Assembly (NCBI GenBank): GCA_017397925.1
Contig: JAFQHO010000083.1
Span: 23,814 to 87,813 of the forward strand
Origin: Ruminococcus sp.
GTDB lineage: Bacteria > Bacillota > Clostridia > Oscillospirales > Ruminococcaceae
Direction of reading: 5' to 3'
DNA length: 64,000 nt
In this document: in pieces, positions 49,423-57,729 of the stretch
Layout of the letters: each line of letters starts with the position of its first letter
Position numbering within the stretch: the first letter of the stretch is position 1
Translations under genes and position numbers: made by a program
Notes under the pieces: generated by a model
Database searches by the model: none
The model's input: the letters and a program-made list of their open reading frames with translations, nothing else
Told to the model about the DNA's origin: nothing

Positions 49423-51039
49423 ATGAAGAAAGCAATCAAAATACTCCCCATAATCGCCGCTTCTGTAGTGATGTGGGGCTGTACCGATAAAAACGCCCTC
49501 CCCTCCCCTGCCGACAGAACACCTCTTATCACAGAATCCGCAACGGCAGAGCCTACAGAAGAAGCCAATTCCGAAGCAGGAGAGGGGATAGCAATAATAA
49601 ACATTGAAACGAAGAATAAGGAAAGCAATGTCCTTGATTTCGTTGAAAAGCCTGTTGCTCCTCACGTTTCCGCGCAGATAGCAACGTGGACTCCAAATTA
49701 CGAAATGCCCCCTGCTCCCTATTATGAGGAATGTCTTGTAACCGTTACAGACAAGGAAGATAATATCACAATTGAAAATGCCGACGCTATGGTTAAAGTC
49801 CGCGGAAACTGGACAACAACCTATGACAAAAAACCTCTGCGTATAAAATTCATCGAAAAGCGCAATATTCTCGGCCTTAACGACGGTGCAGAGATGAAAA
49901 ACTGGGTACTTCTTGCAGAGTACAAGGATGCCTCAATGCTCCGCGATAAGGCTGCTCTTGCCATTGCAGAGGAGCTTACGGCTGATGATGGTCTGTACGT
50001 CTCCGATGCTGAATTTGCGGAAGTAGTAATAAACGGCGAATACTGGGGAGTTTATCTTCTCGCGGAACAACAGCAGATAAACCCTGACAGAATAAATATC
50101 ACAGAAGCCGTTCAAAATTATCCTGGAGTTGATATCGGCTATTTTCTGGAGTTTGACGGCTATTTCTACACAGAACCCGAATTACAGAATTTTCACATTG
50201 ACTATATGGACAACGCTCCCCTTGTACCATATGACGGAAAGGGCGGAAAGGGCAAAAAAATGACCTGTCTCCCCGAAGGAAAAAAAGACCATCGTTCCGA
50301 TATTGGCTTCACTATTAAAAGTGATATTTACTCACAGGAGCAGCACGATTTCATCAGCAATTTTGTAAGCAACACATATAAAATAATGTATGAGGCAGCT
50401 TATAACGATACAGCATATGTTTTCACCGAGGATTACAGCGAAATCATCCCTACAAGTAAAATTTCACCGCAGGAAGCTGTTGAAATGGTTGTCAATCTTG
50501 AATCCCTTGCAGACACATATATTCTCAACGAACTTGCCTGCGATGCCGATGTTTACTGGTCAAGCTTCTTTATAACAGCAGATTTCGGCGAAAACGGAGA
50601 TAAAAAGCTTACTTTCCAGGCACCCTGGGATTTTGATTCCGCTATGGGCAATAAAGACCGCTGCGCCGACAGCAAAGGACTTTATGCCGCAAATATCGTC
50701 CCCGATGTAAACGGCAATTACGAAACAATCAATCCCTGGCTTGCAGTACTTATGTACGAGGATTGGTATACTGATATTATCCGCGAAAACTGGACAGAAG
50801 TCTATGATTCCGGAGCATTGACAGATATATGTAATATGATTAAATCCGATACAGAAGAATACTCCGAAGCCTTTACACGAAACTATAAGCGCTGGAATAA
50901 TATCATCAAAAACGATTCTTTTGTAGCAGAGCTTTCAAAAAAAGCAAAAAAATGCCGTACTCATTCCGAAGCTTCAGAATATCTGTACGACTGGCTAACA
51001 AAACGAATAGAATACCTCAATGAACATTGGCATAATTAA
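49423..51039 (+). CDS. CotH-type lipoprotein (atypical kinase fold)
   Basis: A 538-residue extracellular lipoprotein (lipobox MWGC, Cys20). A Ser/Thr/Glu linker (about 22-60) leads into a CotH domain (about 80-520) with the family motifs RGNWTTTYDKKPLRIKF, NWVLLAEYKDASMLRDKAA, GEYWGVYLLAEQQQINPDRI and WDFDSAMGN. CotH proteins have a degenerate protein-kinase-like fold, and in B. subtilis CotH phosphorylates coat proteins. In cellulolytic ruminococci, CotH domains also occur in cellulosomal proteins. The role here is unknown. The catalytic Asp candidate is in WDFD. Confidence 0.85.
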   Translation: MKKAIKILPIIAASVVMWGCTDKNALPSPADRTPLITESATAEPTEEANSEAGEGIAIINIETKNKESNVLDFVEKPVAPHVSAQIATWTPNYEMPPAPYYEECLVTVTDKEDNITIENADAMVKVRGNWTTTYDKKPLRIKFIEKRNILGLNDGAEMKNWVLLAEYKDASMLRDKAALAIAEELTADDGLYVSDAEFAEVVINGEYWGVYLLAEQQQINPDRINITEAVQNYPGVDIGYFLEFDGYFYTEPELQNFHIDYMDNAPLVPYDGKGGKGKKMTCLPEGKKDHRSDIGFTIKSDIYSQEQHDFISNFVSNTYKIMYEAAYNDTAYVFTEDYSEIIPTSKISPQEAVEMVVNLESLADTYILNELACDADVYWSSFFITADFGENGDKKLTFQAPWDFDSAMGNKDRCADSKGLYAANIVPDVNGNYETINPWLAVLMYEDWYTDIIRENWTEVYDSGALTDICNMIKSDTEEYSEAFTRNYKRWNNIIKNDSFVAELSKKAKKCRTHSEASEYLYDWLTKRIEYLNEHWHN

Positions 51040-51071
51040 GATCAACAGAGTTTAACGACATTCCATCAAAA

Positions 51072-51240
51072 CTTACTGGGGAAAACCTTTCTGAGGAAAG
51101 GTTATTCCCCAGACCCCTTTCCAAAGACTTTCATTTTAAATTTTCTATACAGGGATAAATCCCTGTATAGAAAATTAAGATAAAAGTTTTAGGGAGGGAG
51201 TTTGAGGGACGACCCTTTTTCAAAAGGGTCTCCCTCAATA
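51072..51240. repeat. Intergenic structured repeat with three strong hairpins
   Basis: Three hairpins in ~170 bp: 51078-51110 (GGGGAAAACCTTTC...GGTTATTCCCC), 51139-51176 (perfect 17-bp stem, TTTTCTATACAGGGA / TCCCTGTATAGAAAA, loop TAAA) and 51204-51236 (GAGGGA.GACCCTTTT / AAAAGGGTC.TCCCTC). The flanks CCCTTTCCAAAGACTTT and AAAGTTTTAGGGAGGG can pair around the middle one. It looks like an intergenic repeat of the kind common in Ruminococcaceae, but I see only this copy here. Confidence 0.6.
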
Positions 51241-51270
51241 AATTTCGATAATGTTCGTTAAATCTCATAT

Positions 51271-51302
51271 AAAAAAGCAGTACCGTGTGGTACTGCTTTT
51301 TA
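51271..51302. terminator. Bidirectional terminator before pduL 3' end
   Basis: AAAAAGCAGTACC / GGTACTGCTTTTT with loop GTGT, flanked by A- and T-runs; it lies between convergent cotH-like gene and pduL. Confidence 0.9.
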
Positions 51303-51310
51303 TGTATTAA

Positions 51311-51892
51311 TTAATCAATTACAACGATTTCGCCATAGAGCTCACGGCCGGCGCCGATTGCATTGGACTCGTCTGTATCAATGTGCATAGCTCTTGCATA
51401 GTTGGGTGATACACGGCATACAACATCACCGAGGATAGCGCTTCTCTCAGGTGTAGAAACCTTTACCCAAACAATCTGCTTATCAACAACACCAAGCTCC
51501 TCAGCGTCAGCGGGAGTAAGGTGGATATGACGCTTAGCAACGATAACACCCTCATTGATTTCGATTTCACCGCAGGGACCAACAACCTTGCAAGCACCTG
51601 AACCAGCGATATCAGCGGACTCTCTGATAGGAGCAGCAATACCGATTGAACGAGCGTCTGTAGCGGAAAGCTCAACCTGTGTCTCAGGACGAACAGGACC
51701 AAGGATAGATACGCCGGCAAGCTCCTTCTTAGGGCCTACGATAGTAACTCTCTCCTCACAAGCAAACTGACCGGGCTGAGAAAGATCCTTCTTCTTTGTA
51801 AGCTCATGACCCTTACCGAAAAGGATTTCAAGATGCTCCTGAGTTACGTGAATGTGTCTTGCTGATGTTTCAACGATAAAATTCTTTGCCAT
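51311..51892 (-). CDS. pduL: Phosphate propanoyltransferase/phosphotransacetylase PduL
   Basis: A 193-residue PduL that transfers acyl groups between CoA and phosphate, giving acetyl-phosphate for ATP formation by acetate kinase in this fermenter. The duplicated beta-barrel halves each hold a zinc-binding HxHxT: ARHIHVTQEHL near the start and KRHIHLTPADAEELG at about 128; the conserved RHIH arrangement fits the PduL family. It lacks a microcompartment encapsulation peptide. Codon use is highly biased, so expression is probably high. Start at 51892 (GGAGG RBS). Confidence 0.9.
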   Translation of the reverse strand: MAKNFIVETSARHIHVTQEHLEILFGKGHELTKKKDLSQPGQFACEERVTIVGPKKELAGVSILGPVRPETQVELSATDARSIGIAAPIRESADIAGSGACKVVGPCGEIEINEGVIVAKRHIHLTPADAEELGVVDKQIVWVKVSTPERSAILGDVVCRVSPNYARAMHIDTDESNAIGAGRELYGEIVVID

Positions 51893-51948
51893 TGTTTTAT
51901 ACCTCCATAAAATACTCACTTACGCGAGTTATAAATTGACCATATTAT

Positions 51949-51977
51949 ATTGTACACCATTTCGACAAAAAGGTCAA
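51949..51977 (-). promoter_or_regulatory. Promoter of pduL
   Basis: TTGACC (51977-51972), a 17-bp spacer and TACAAT (51954-51949), minus strand. Confidence 0.6.
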
Positions 51978-52020
51978 GGGATTACAGAAATTATATGTTA
52001 GTCAGAGCTAACTGTTTTTA

Positions 52021-52049
52021 AAAAACATCTCCCTGTGTAATTACAGGGA
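52021..52049 (-). terminator. Terminator of tRNA-Arg
   Basis: CTCCCTGT / ACAGGGAG hairpin, then ATGTTTT on the minus strand, 8 nt after the tRNA. Confidence 0.75.
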
Positions 52050-52056
52050 GAAAAAA

Positions 52057-52131
<75 letters not shown>

Positions 52132-52167
52132 ATATGGCAGACTTATTTTCACAAGTCTTACCATAAT

Positions 52168-52196
52168 ATTATATCATTTTTTCTTCCCATTTGCAA
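52168..52196 (-). promoter_or_regulatory. Promoter of tRNA-Arg
   Basis: TTGCAA (52196-52191), a 17-bp spacer and TATAAT (52173-52168), minus strand. Confidence 0.65.
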
Positions 52197-52228
52197 TAGA
52201 CTTCAAATATTTTAATATTTTTTAACCA

Positions 52229-52741
52229 TCACAATTTATGTTCCCAGCATACAAGAAGGAGATTCCACGTTCTGCTGTCAACATTACCCGTTGGGCATAA
52301 ACCGCAGATTTTCTGAAAATTCTTAACGGCTTCCTCAGTTTCCGCCGTGTAATCCCCGTTTATTTTTATAATCATCATATTATCGTATCTTTTGCCAAGC
52401 TCCGCAAGTATGGACTGAATAACCCATACAAGCACGCCGCCGCAGCCTTTGTTGCACACATAATCCACTGTAGGAAACACAGAAAAAGACGAAGGCTTTT
52501 TACCCATTTCAAGCCGATACTCTTTGGCAATCAAATCCCAGGTAGCAGTGTCCGTTTCTCCCGTTGCAGGAATACTTTTTTCAAGCTGAAACTGACGTAC
52601 TGCCTCGGCGGTTTCCTTGCTGTACACGCCGTCGGGAATAATCGCAGGAGACTTCCCCCTGCTCACATCAATGCCGTGGAGATACCGCTGTAATTCCCTT
52701 ATATGCTCTCTTTTCTGTTCACTTGTATATGGCATAATCAA
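52229..52741 (-). CDS. Peptidoglycan-binding protein, two PG_binding_1 domains
   Basis: A 170-residue protein with two PG_binding_1 repeats: first about 12-72 (IPDGVYSKETAEAVRQFQ) and second about 90-165 (NGDYTAETEEAVKNFQKICG). No signal peptide or catalytic domain is visible. It overlaps the SpoIID-like gene by four bases and would act with it. The domain occurs in spore-cortex and cell-wall enzymes; export without a signal suggests a mother-cell or spore-type role, or an unrecognised route. Confidence 0.8.
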   Translation of the reverse strand: MIMPYTSEQKREHIRELQRYLHGIDVSRGKSPAIIPDGVYSKETAEAVRQFQLEKSIPATGETDTATWDLIAKEYRLEMGKKPSSFSVFPTVDYVCNKGCGGVLVWVIQSILAELGKRYDNMMIIKINGDYTAETEEAVKNFQKICGLCPTGNVDSRTWNLLLVCWEHKL

Positions 52742-54135
52742 CCTCCTGTAATAGTATAACCCGGATTCTGATATGGTCTTTTGTCAAAGCCGAAACGCAA
52801 ATCAGAGTATACCCCTGCAATAGCGTCCCAGGTAGCACCACCTATGATGCCGTTAACAGGCAATCCGAACTGCCGCTGAAATTCCGTTACCGACTGCTTT
52901 GTAAGCGGTCCGAAATACCCCGTATTGCTTACCGAAGGAATATTAGGATATGTCTGATTTATGTATGTCAGATACTCCTGAATTATACGCACATAGTCAT
53001 TTCTTGCCCCCTCGCGGAGAACGGTGCCGGGGTAAAGCACCACCGATACATATTCAGGACGAACAGCCTCCACAATGCCCATATAAGCGCGGTAAAGGTC
53101 ATTTTTCGTGGCACGGTCAAGCCTTCCCGTCTGAGGAATGCCGAATACACGCTGAAAGGATTTAAGGGAATTTTCGGTTTCTTCCCCGAAATATCCCGTA
53201 ATTTCCACAGGCTGAACTGCCTCGTAATATGCCCCGATTACCGCAAGATAGTATTGCAGATTGCGTACAACATTGCCCTCTGAGCCTATAGTTATATCCT
53301 CGTTGAACTGAGGCGATACCTCATCCCAGCGTACACCCTCGGAATCAAGCTCTGCAAGCCGCTTTACGCTGGTGTATATGTACAAAATCCTGTACCACGT
53401 ACTCTCGTCAATAACTCCCGTAACCGCAAGGTCAAATACAGCCTGAAAGACTTTGACAGCCGCCTCTGTCGAAGCATCAAAAATTCCGTCAGCCTGTGAA
53501 ATTTTCGGAATTGCCGGATAATTCCGTGAAATCCTGTTGAGAAATACCTGCAGAGATTTCACATCGTTGCTTGCTGAACCAAATCGCAGCGGAATGCCGG
53601 GAAACGAGGGTACAGCGGACTTAACAGGTGCGTCCTTCACGATGTTTATATCGTCACCGTAATAGTATTGCAGTATCTCATAGGGTGTAAAACCGTTATT
53701 TGCAAGGTCAACAGTACCCCATTGCGACAAACCGTCACAAGTGGAAGTAGTACCGTTACAGAATGATGTAAACATTGGTTCTACGGCACCCTGCCGCTGA
53801 ACATAATCATTGAAAAGCTCATCAACAAGAAAACCGATGTTTTCGAAATACTCCCTGTTATTGATAAATTTCTGGTCATACTGGGTAGAAGAAGTGATAT
53901 CAAAATCGTACCCCCTTGACCTGTACCACTCGGTATAGATACGATTAAGGGCAAAACTGACAATAGCATAGATATTCGCCCTCAGCGCAGTATTGCTCCA
54001 TGTGGGAAAAATCTCACTGGATGCCACGTTTTTTATGTACGAAGGGAAATCCACCGTAACATTCGGTGCAGGTGAATCGGGACTGCCAAGATGAACTGTG
54101 ATATTCTGTGGTATATAAGGTGTTCCTGTAAGCAT
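52738..54135 (-). CDS. SpoIID-like protein with three peptidoglycan-binding domains
   Basis: A 465-residue protein. The N-terminal ~150 residues resemble the SpoIID/LytB core (FPSYIKNVASSEIFPTWSNTALRANIYAI...), though no lytic residues can be confirmed. Three PG_binding_1 repeats follow (about 180-250, 275-350 and 370-435), marked by GIFDASTEAAVKVFQ, GYFGEETENSLKSFQRVFG and GYFGPLTKQSVTEFQRQFG. There is no signal peptide. SpoIID cleaves glycan strands during engulfment. The three-gene set (this gene and its two neighbours) looks sporulation-related but is separate from any standard spore operon. Confidence 0.72.
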   Translation of the reverse strand: MLTGTPYIPQNITVHLGSPDSPAPNVTVDFPSYIKNVASSEIFPTWSNTALRANIYAIVSFALNRIYTEWYRSRGYDFDITSSTQYDQKFINNREYFENIGFLVDELFNDYVQRQGAVEPMFTSFCNGTTSTCDGLSQWGTVDLANNGFTPYEILQYYYGDDINIVKDAPVKSAVPSFPGIPLRFGSASNDVKSLQVFLNRISRNYPAIPKISQADGIFDASTEAAVKVFQAVFDLAVTGVIDESTWYRILYIYTSVKRLAELDSEGVRWDEVSPQFNEDITIGSEGNVVRNLQYYLAVIGAYYEAVQPVEITGYFGEETENSLKSFQRVFGIPQTGRLDRATKNDLYRAYMGIVEAVRPEYVSVVLYPGTVLREGARNDYVRIIQEYLTYINQTYPNIPSVSNTGYFGPLTKQSVTEFQRQFGLPVNGIIGGATWDAIAGVYSDLRFGFDKRPYQNPGYTITGG

Positions 54136-54148
54136 AAATCTCTCCTCC

Positions 54149-55009
54149 TCAACTTAACTGCTCACTGTTGAAGTATGTGAGGGTATCCTCCCCTGCCTCA
54201 GTACCTATGGGCAAAGGGACCATATTGAAGTTCTGCACCGAGGTTATTCCCGAAAATACAGGCACATCAATACTCCGCGCATTGAAAAATCCCCTTGCCC
54301 TTACGCTTATGTCAAATAGACTGTATGGCCGCACTTCTGTATTAGGAGTAAGCGAATAGGATTTATCGGGTGCAGGCACCTCAATTCCCGTAACAGTGCC
54401 GCTTATATCCGTTATACCTGCCGCCGCAAGGAGTCTTTTTCCGTTGTCAAGGGCGGTTACAACTACGGATGCTCCGACAATGGGTGCTGCTTCATTTCCA
54501 GCTCTGACGTTAACGAGGATAAAGCCAGTTGAATTGCCCAGTTCCGACGGTACAGAGCTGTCCTGTTCATCGAGCTGTTCAATATCGGATAAATCGGCGC
54601 CATTGATAATTCGTTCCAGCTCAGCTTCTTCCTCGTCTGCTGTATACGGGTAATACGAGGTATCGTGTTCTGCATCTGCATAGTCTTTGTCATCATATTC
54701 ACTATCATCCTTTACGATATTTTGTTGTTCTCTGTTCTGATATCCTGCAGGAACATTATTTTCCTTTGCAGCGGTAAATTCCTCCGCCATTTTTTCTTCA
54801 TCTGCGGTCATTTCAATATAATTTTCGGCGGAGCTGCCGCGTCTGTATGCCGCAGGAACGTTATTTTCCTTTTGCGCAGTAAACTCCTCAGCCATTTTTT
54901 CCTCAGCAGCTGTGATATTGTTGTAATTTCCAACCTGCTCCACAGGCTTTCCTTTATTATAAAGCTTCATCATTTCCTTTTTATAGGCTTCAATATCTTT
55001 TATATCCAT
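54149..55009 (-). CDS. Repeat-containing protein with carboxypeptidase-regulatory-like domain
   Basis: A 286-residue protein, first of the SpoIID-like operon. The N-terminal half is acidic and contains two copies of a ~22-residue motif (EEKMAEEFTAQKENNVPAAY at about 31 and EEKMAEEFTAAKENNVPAGY at about 69), and a third degenerate copy (TADEEEAELERI). The C-terminal half (about 160-275) looks like a Cna-B/carboxypeptidase-regulatory beta-sandwich (GFILVNVRAGNEAAPIVGAS, ITDISGTVTGIEVPAPDKSY). No signal peptide. GGAGGTG RBS before the ATG at 55009. Confidence 0.6.
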   Translation of the reverse strand: MDIKDIEAYKKEMMKLYNKGKPVEQVGNYNNITAAEEKMAEEFTAQKENNVPAAYRRGSSAENYIEMTADEEKMAEEFTAAKENNVPAGYQNREQQNIVKDDSEYDDKDYADAEHDTSYYPYTADEEEAELERIINGADLSDIEQLDEQDSSVPSELGNSTGFILVNVRAGNEAAPIVGASVVVTALDNGKRLLAAAGITDISGTVTGIEVPAPDKSYSLTPNTEVRPYSLFDISVRARGFFNARSIDVPVFSGITSVQNFNMVPLPIGTEAGEDTLTYFNSEQLS

Positions 55010-55150
55010 AAAGCACCTCCATAATGTGTTACAATTCAGTATATGTGGCAGAGTTTGTTAAAATTCATTATTTTAAAGATAATTTTAAACAGTATATATG
55101 ATTATATATGCATATATGTCAATGGTATATCACGCAATATCGGAAATCTC

Positions 55151-55179
55151 TTGACTTATACTAAAACTTTCTGTATAAT
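55151..55179 (+). promoter_or_regulatory. Promoter of the Ig-dockerin gene
   Basis: TTGACT (55151-55156), a 17-bp spacer and TATAAT (55174-55179). Confidence 0.7.
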
Positions 55180-55229
55180 AAGGATAAGGAAAGAAAATTT
55201 CCTGTAAATATACCGAAAGGGTGAGAATT

Positions 55230-56426
55230 ATGTTTAAAAGAAGACTCAAACGCATTGCCTCCTTGACAAGTGCAGTTCTTTTCATAAATGCAGGAATATG
55301 CACTTTCGCTGCCACAGCCGCAGAAACAATTTTACCTGCTGTTGAAAATGAAACAGTTAAAGGCGACGAAACCGAAAAATCTTTTAATGAAGATATCGGT
55401 TATGCACTTTTTGTTGATTCCCCTGATAAAACAGTGTACAAAATCGGCGAGGAACTTGACCTTACAGGTGCAACATTTGACTCTTATTGTCCCGGACAGG
55501 GCATCAGCGGTAATAATTTCAACTGCGACCTGAACGAATACATTGAAAATGGAACACTTACTCTTGACGCCTCTGAATTCGACAATACAAAGCCCGGAAA
55601 ATATACTATTCATGTAAATTACGAAACAGCAACAGATTCATTTGATGTAACAGTTATAGACGAAGAAACTGACCTCCCTGATGAGCTTACACTTCATTGC
55701 TACCCTTACAGACTTGACTTTGACCTTAATATGGAACTCGACCTTTCAGGTGCTATAATTTCAGGAAGCTACGGTGAAAAAGGCGAAAATTATGAATTCC
55801 GTGGCGAATATCTTACAGATATGATTGAAAAGGGCATAGTTGAAGTAGATGTTTCAGAATACAACAGTTCCGAAATCGGTACTTATACAATTTATGTCAA
55901 ACTTGGCACAGCTGTAGAATCCTTTGATGTCAGAGTTGGCTGTCCGCTGGTTCAGAATATTCTTGAGATAAAAGCATTACCAGATAAAACAGTATATACC
56001 TACGGTGAGGAACTTGACTTTACAGGTGCAGAGATATACTGTTGGGAAAGGGGCGACGGCGGCAGAATACCCGACGCTGAGTTCACAGAAGATTTACAGA
56101 CACTTATTGATAATGAAAAAATTAAAATAGACTATTCTGAATTCTATGCAACAGAATCAGGAACCTGCACAATTTATCTCAACTATGGCCATGCGTGGGC
56201 ATCTTTTGAAGTAACTGTAAATGATGAAAACATTGTTATAGCTGGCGACACAAACGGCGACGGCGATTTCACAATTGCTGATATGGTAATTGTACAAAAG
56301 CATATTATGGGCAAAAAGACTGCTGTACTTTCCGACTGGAAATGCGCTGACCTCTATGAGGACGGAAAAATCGACGTTTATGACTTTATTATAATGAGAG
56401 AGAATTTCGTTAAGAATATGAAATAA
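55230..56426 (+). CDS. Secreted Ig-like repeat protein with C-terminal dockerin
   Basis: A 398-residue secreted protein: signal peptide (1-31, ...GICTFAATAAE); three bacterial Ig-like repeats (about 55-145, 150-240 and 250-335), each starting with PDKTVYxxGEELDxTGA and ending with TIYVNYG..WxSFDVTV; and a dockerin (about 338-398) with GDTNGDGDFTIADMV and ADLYEDGKIDVYDF Ca loops. There is no catalytic domain. It is probably a structural or substrate-binding component attached to a scaffoldin. The start at 55230 has an AAAGGGTGA RBS. Confidence 0.85.
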   Translation: MFKRRLKRIASLTSAVLFINAGICTFAATAAETILPAVENETVKGDETEKSFNEDIGYALFVDSPDKTVYKIGEELDLTGATFDSYCPGQGISGNNFNCDLNEYIENGTLTLDASEFDNTKPGKYTIHVNYETATDSFDVTVIDEETDLPDELTLHCYPYRLDFDLNMELDLSGAIISGSYGEKGENYEFRGEYLTDMIEKGIVEVDVSEYNSSEIGTYTIYVKLGTAVESFDVRVGCPLVQNILEIKALPDKTVYTYGEELDFTGAEIYCWERGDGGRIPDAEFTEDLQTLIDNEKIKIDYSEFYATESGTCTIYLNYGHAWASFEVTVNDENIVIAGDTNGDGDFTIADMVIVQKHIMGKKTAVLSDWKCADLYEDGKIDVYDFIIMRENFVKNMK

Positions 56427-56436
56427 TATTCACCCT

Positions 56437-56467
56437 GCGGTACCGTGTAAAAGCGGTACCGCTTTTT
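56437..56467 (+). terminator. Terminator of the Ig-dockerin gene
   Basis: GCGGTACC / GGTACCGC stem with loop GTGTAAAA, then CTTTTTA. An almost identical terminator follows the lipoprotein gene at 57730. Confidence 0.85.
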
Positions 56468-56490
56468 ATCCCGTTTCAACATATTTTTTA

Positions 56491-56649
56491 ATACCAATCC
56501 CTAAAATGTTAGTAGACAAGGATGATGAGCAGAAATGATGTATATCAAGGCGGACGACGAAAGCATACTGCCGTATGGTGAGGAGGACAACGACGATATA
56601 CAGCATTTATGCCATTAGATTTGTCTACTGTTGTTTCAGGGATTGGTAT
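56491..56649. mobile_element. 159-bp foldback (MITE-like) element
   Basis: Terminal inverted repeats ATACCAATCCCT (left) and AGGGATTGGTAT (right) are 12 bp and perfect, and inner pairing continues (GTAGACAA / TTGTCTAC, GATGTATATC / GATATACAGC). TA occurs on both sides if the ends are taken at CCAATCCC, as with Tc1/IS630-type targets. The centre has GCATACTGCCGTATGG, much like the centre GGCATACTTGATGTATG of the element at 3725-3886. No coding capacity. It ends 4 bp before the -35 of the following lipoprotein promoter. Confidence 0.72.
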
Positions 56650-56653
56650 AAGC

Positions 56654-56682
56654 TTGCATTTTCTCATAAAAGGTGATATAAT
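56654..56682 (+). promoter_or_regulatory. Promoter of the lipoprotein gene, abutting the MITE
   Basis: TTGCAT (56654-56659), a 17-bp spacer and TATAAT (56677-56682). The -35 is 4 bp from the foldback element's right end. Confidence 0.65.
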
Positions 56683-56701
56683 GTAATTGCCAAACAATCG
56701 T

Positions 56702-56746
56702 AGTTACGTTTTCTGTGTGTAACTTCAGTTGCACACACTTTTTTAT
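56702..56746 (+). promoter_or_regulatory. Leader terminator with possible antiterminator
   Basis: GTGTGTAAC (56715-56723) pairs with GTTGCACAC (56728-56736; one G-U), then ACTTTTTTATTT; it lies between promoter and start codon. The upstream AGTTAC (56702-56707) can pair with GTAACT at the inner part of the 5' arm, so two folds compete. The RBS follows 5 bp after. Confidence 0.5.
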
Positions 56747-56764
56747 TTACAGGAGAATATGAAA

Positions 56765-57718
56765 ATGAAGAAAATCTCAACCATACTTTTATCACTTATG
56801 CTTTTATCCCTTACAGCCTGCAGCGTAGAATCGACACAGGAGAAAAGCAGCAGCGACACTAACGTTTCTCAGAATGAAAGCAAGGAATCAGAAAACAGCA
56901 AGAAGGAAAAGGAAGGGGAAGTAACATCAGCGGAAGAAAAAAACGAAATTAACAATGAAATATCATTTTCCGAGGTTATTGCTGTAGACAACGATGAATG
57001 TTCAATTAAAATCACCGAGATTGACCCTGACAACAGTTGGGGATTTACTATGAAAGCACTGCTTGAAAATAAGTCAGCCGATAAAACATATAAGTATGTT
57101 ATTGAAAAAGTAACTATCAACGGTGTTCACTACACCTCCTTTTTCACATCAGAGGTTGCAGCAGGAAAGAAAAGCAATGAAGAAATTACTTTTTCAGCTG
57201 AAACTCTTGATGAAATCGGTATTGGCGATTATACCGATATCGAGGTAGGCTTCCGTGTTTATGACCCGAATGACCTGGCAGCTTCTCCGGTTGCAAGGGA
57301 AACAGTTCATATCTATCCTTACGGCAAAGATAAAGCGAAAGCATTCGTAAGAGAATCACAAGCTTCTGACAATGTAATAATTGACAACGATTATGTCACT
57401 GTCATTGTAACAGGTTACGAAGAAGATGAAATATATGGATATACTGTAAATCTGTTCCTGCTTAATAAATCTGATAAGAATATATGGTTCAGTATTTATG
57501 AAGAAGCTGTAAACGGCTTTATGGCTGACTCATCATTTTATGGTGAAATTGTATCAGCCGGAAAATGTTCATTCAGTTTTATGTCATTCTTCGATACAAC
57601 ATTAGAAGAAAACGGCATTGAAACAATAGAAGAAATTGAATTCAAATTACGTGCATTTGATTCAGACAACTTTATAAGCGATGATTTTGCAAATGAAACA
57701 ATTACTTTAAAACCATAA
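56765..57718 (+). CDS. Lipoprotein with two related extracellular domains
   Basis: About 317 residues (an ATG two codons upstream is equally possible). The signal ends in the lipobox LTAC. A charged Ser/Glu/Lys linker (SESENSKKEKEGEVTS) is followed by two similar beta domains (about 80-190 and 205-315), each with the pattern VIAVDNDECSIKITEI ... LLNKSxDKxxxF. The sequence resembles DUF4352-like or Ig-type lipoprotein domains, but I cannot name the family. Transcription may be controlled by the leader terminator. Confidence 0.72.
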   Translation: MKKISTILLSLMLLSLTACSVESTQEKSSSDTNVSQNESKESENSKKEKEGEVTSAEEKNEINNEISFSEVIAVDNDECSIKITEIDPDNSWGFTMKALLENKSADKTYKYVIEKVTINGVHYTSFFTSEVAAGKKSNEEITFSAETLDEIGIGDYTDIEVGFRVYDPNDLAASPVARETVHIYPYGKDKAKAFVRESQASDNVIIDNDYVTVIVTGYEEDEIYGYTVNLFLLNKSDKNIWFSIYEEAVNGFMADSSFYGEIVSAGKCSFSFMSFFDTTLEENGIETIEEIEFKLRAFDSDNFISDDFANETITLKP

Positions 57719-57729
57719 ATTATTCTCTG

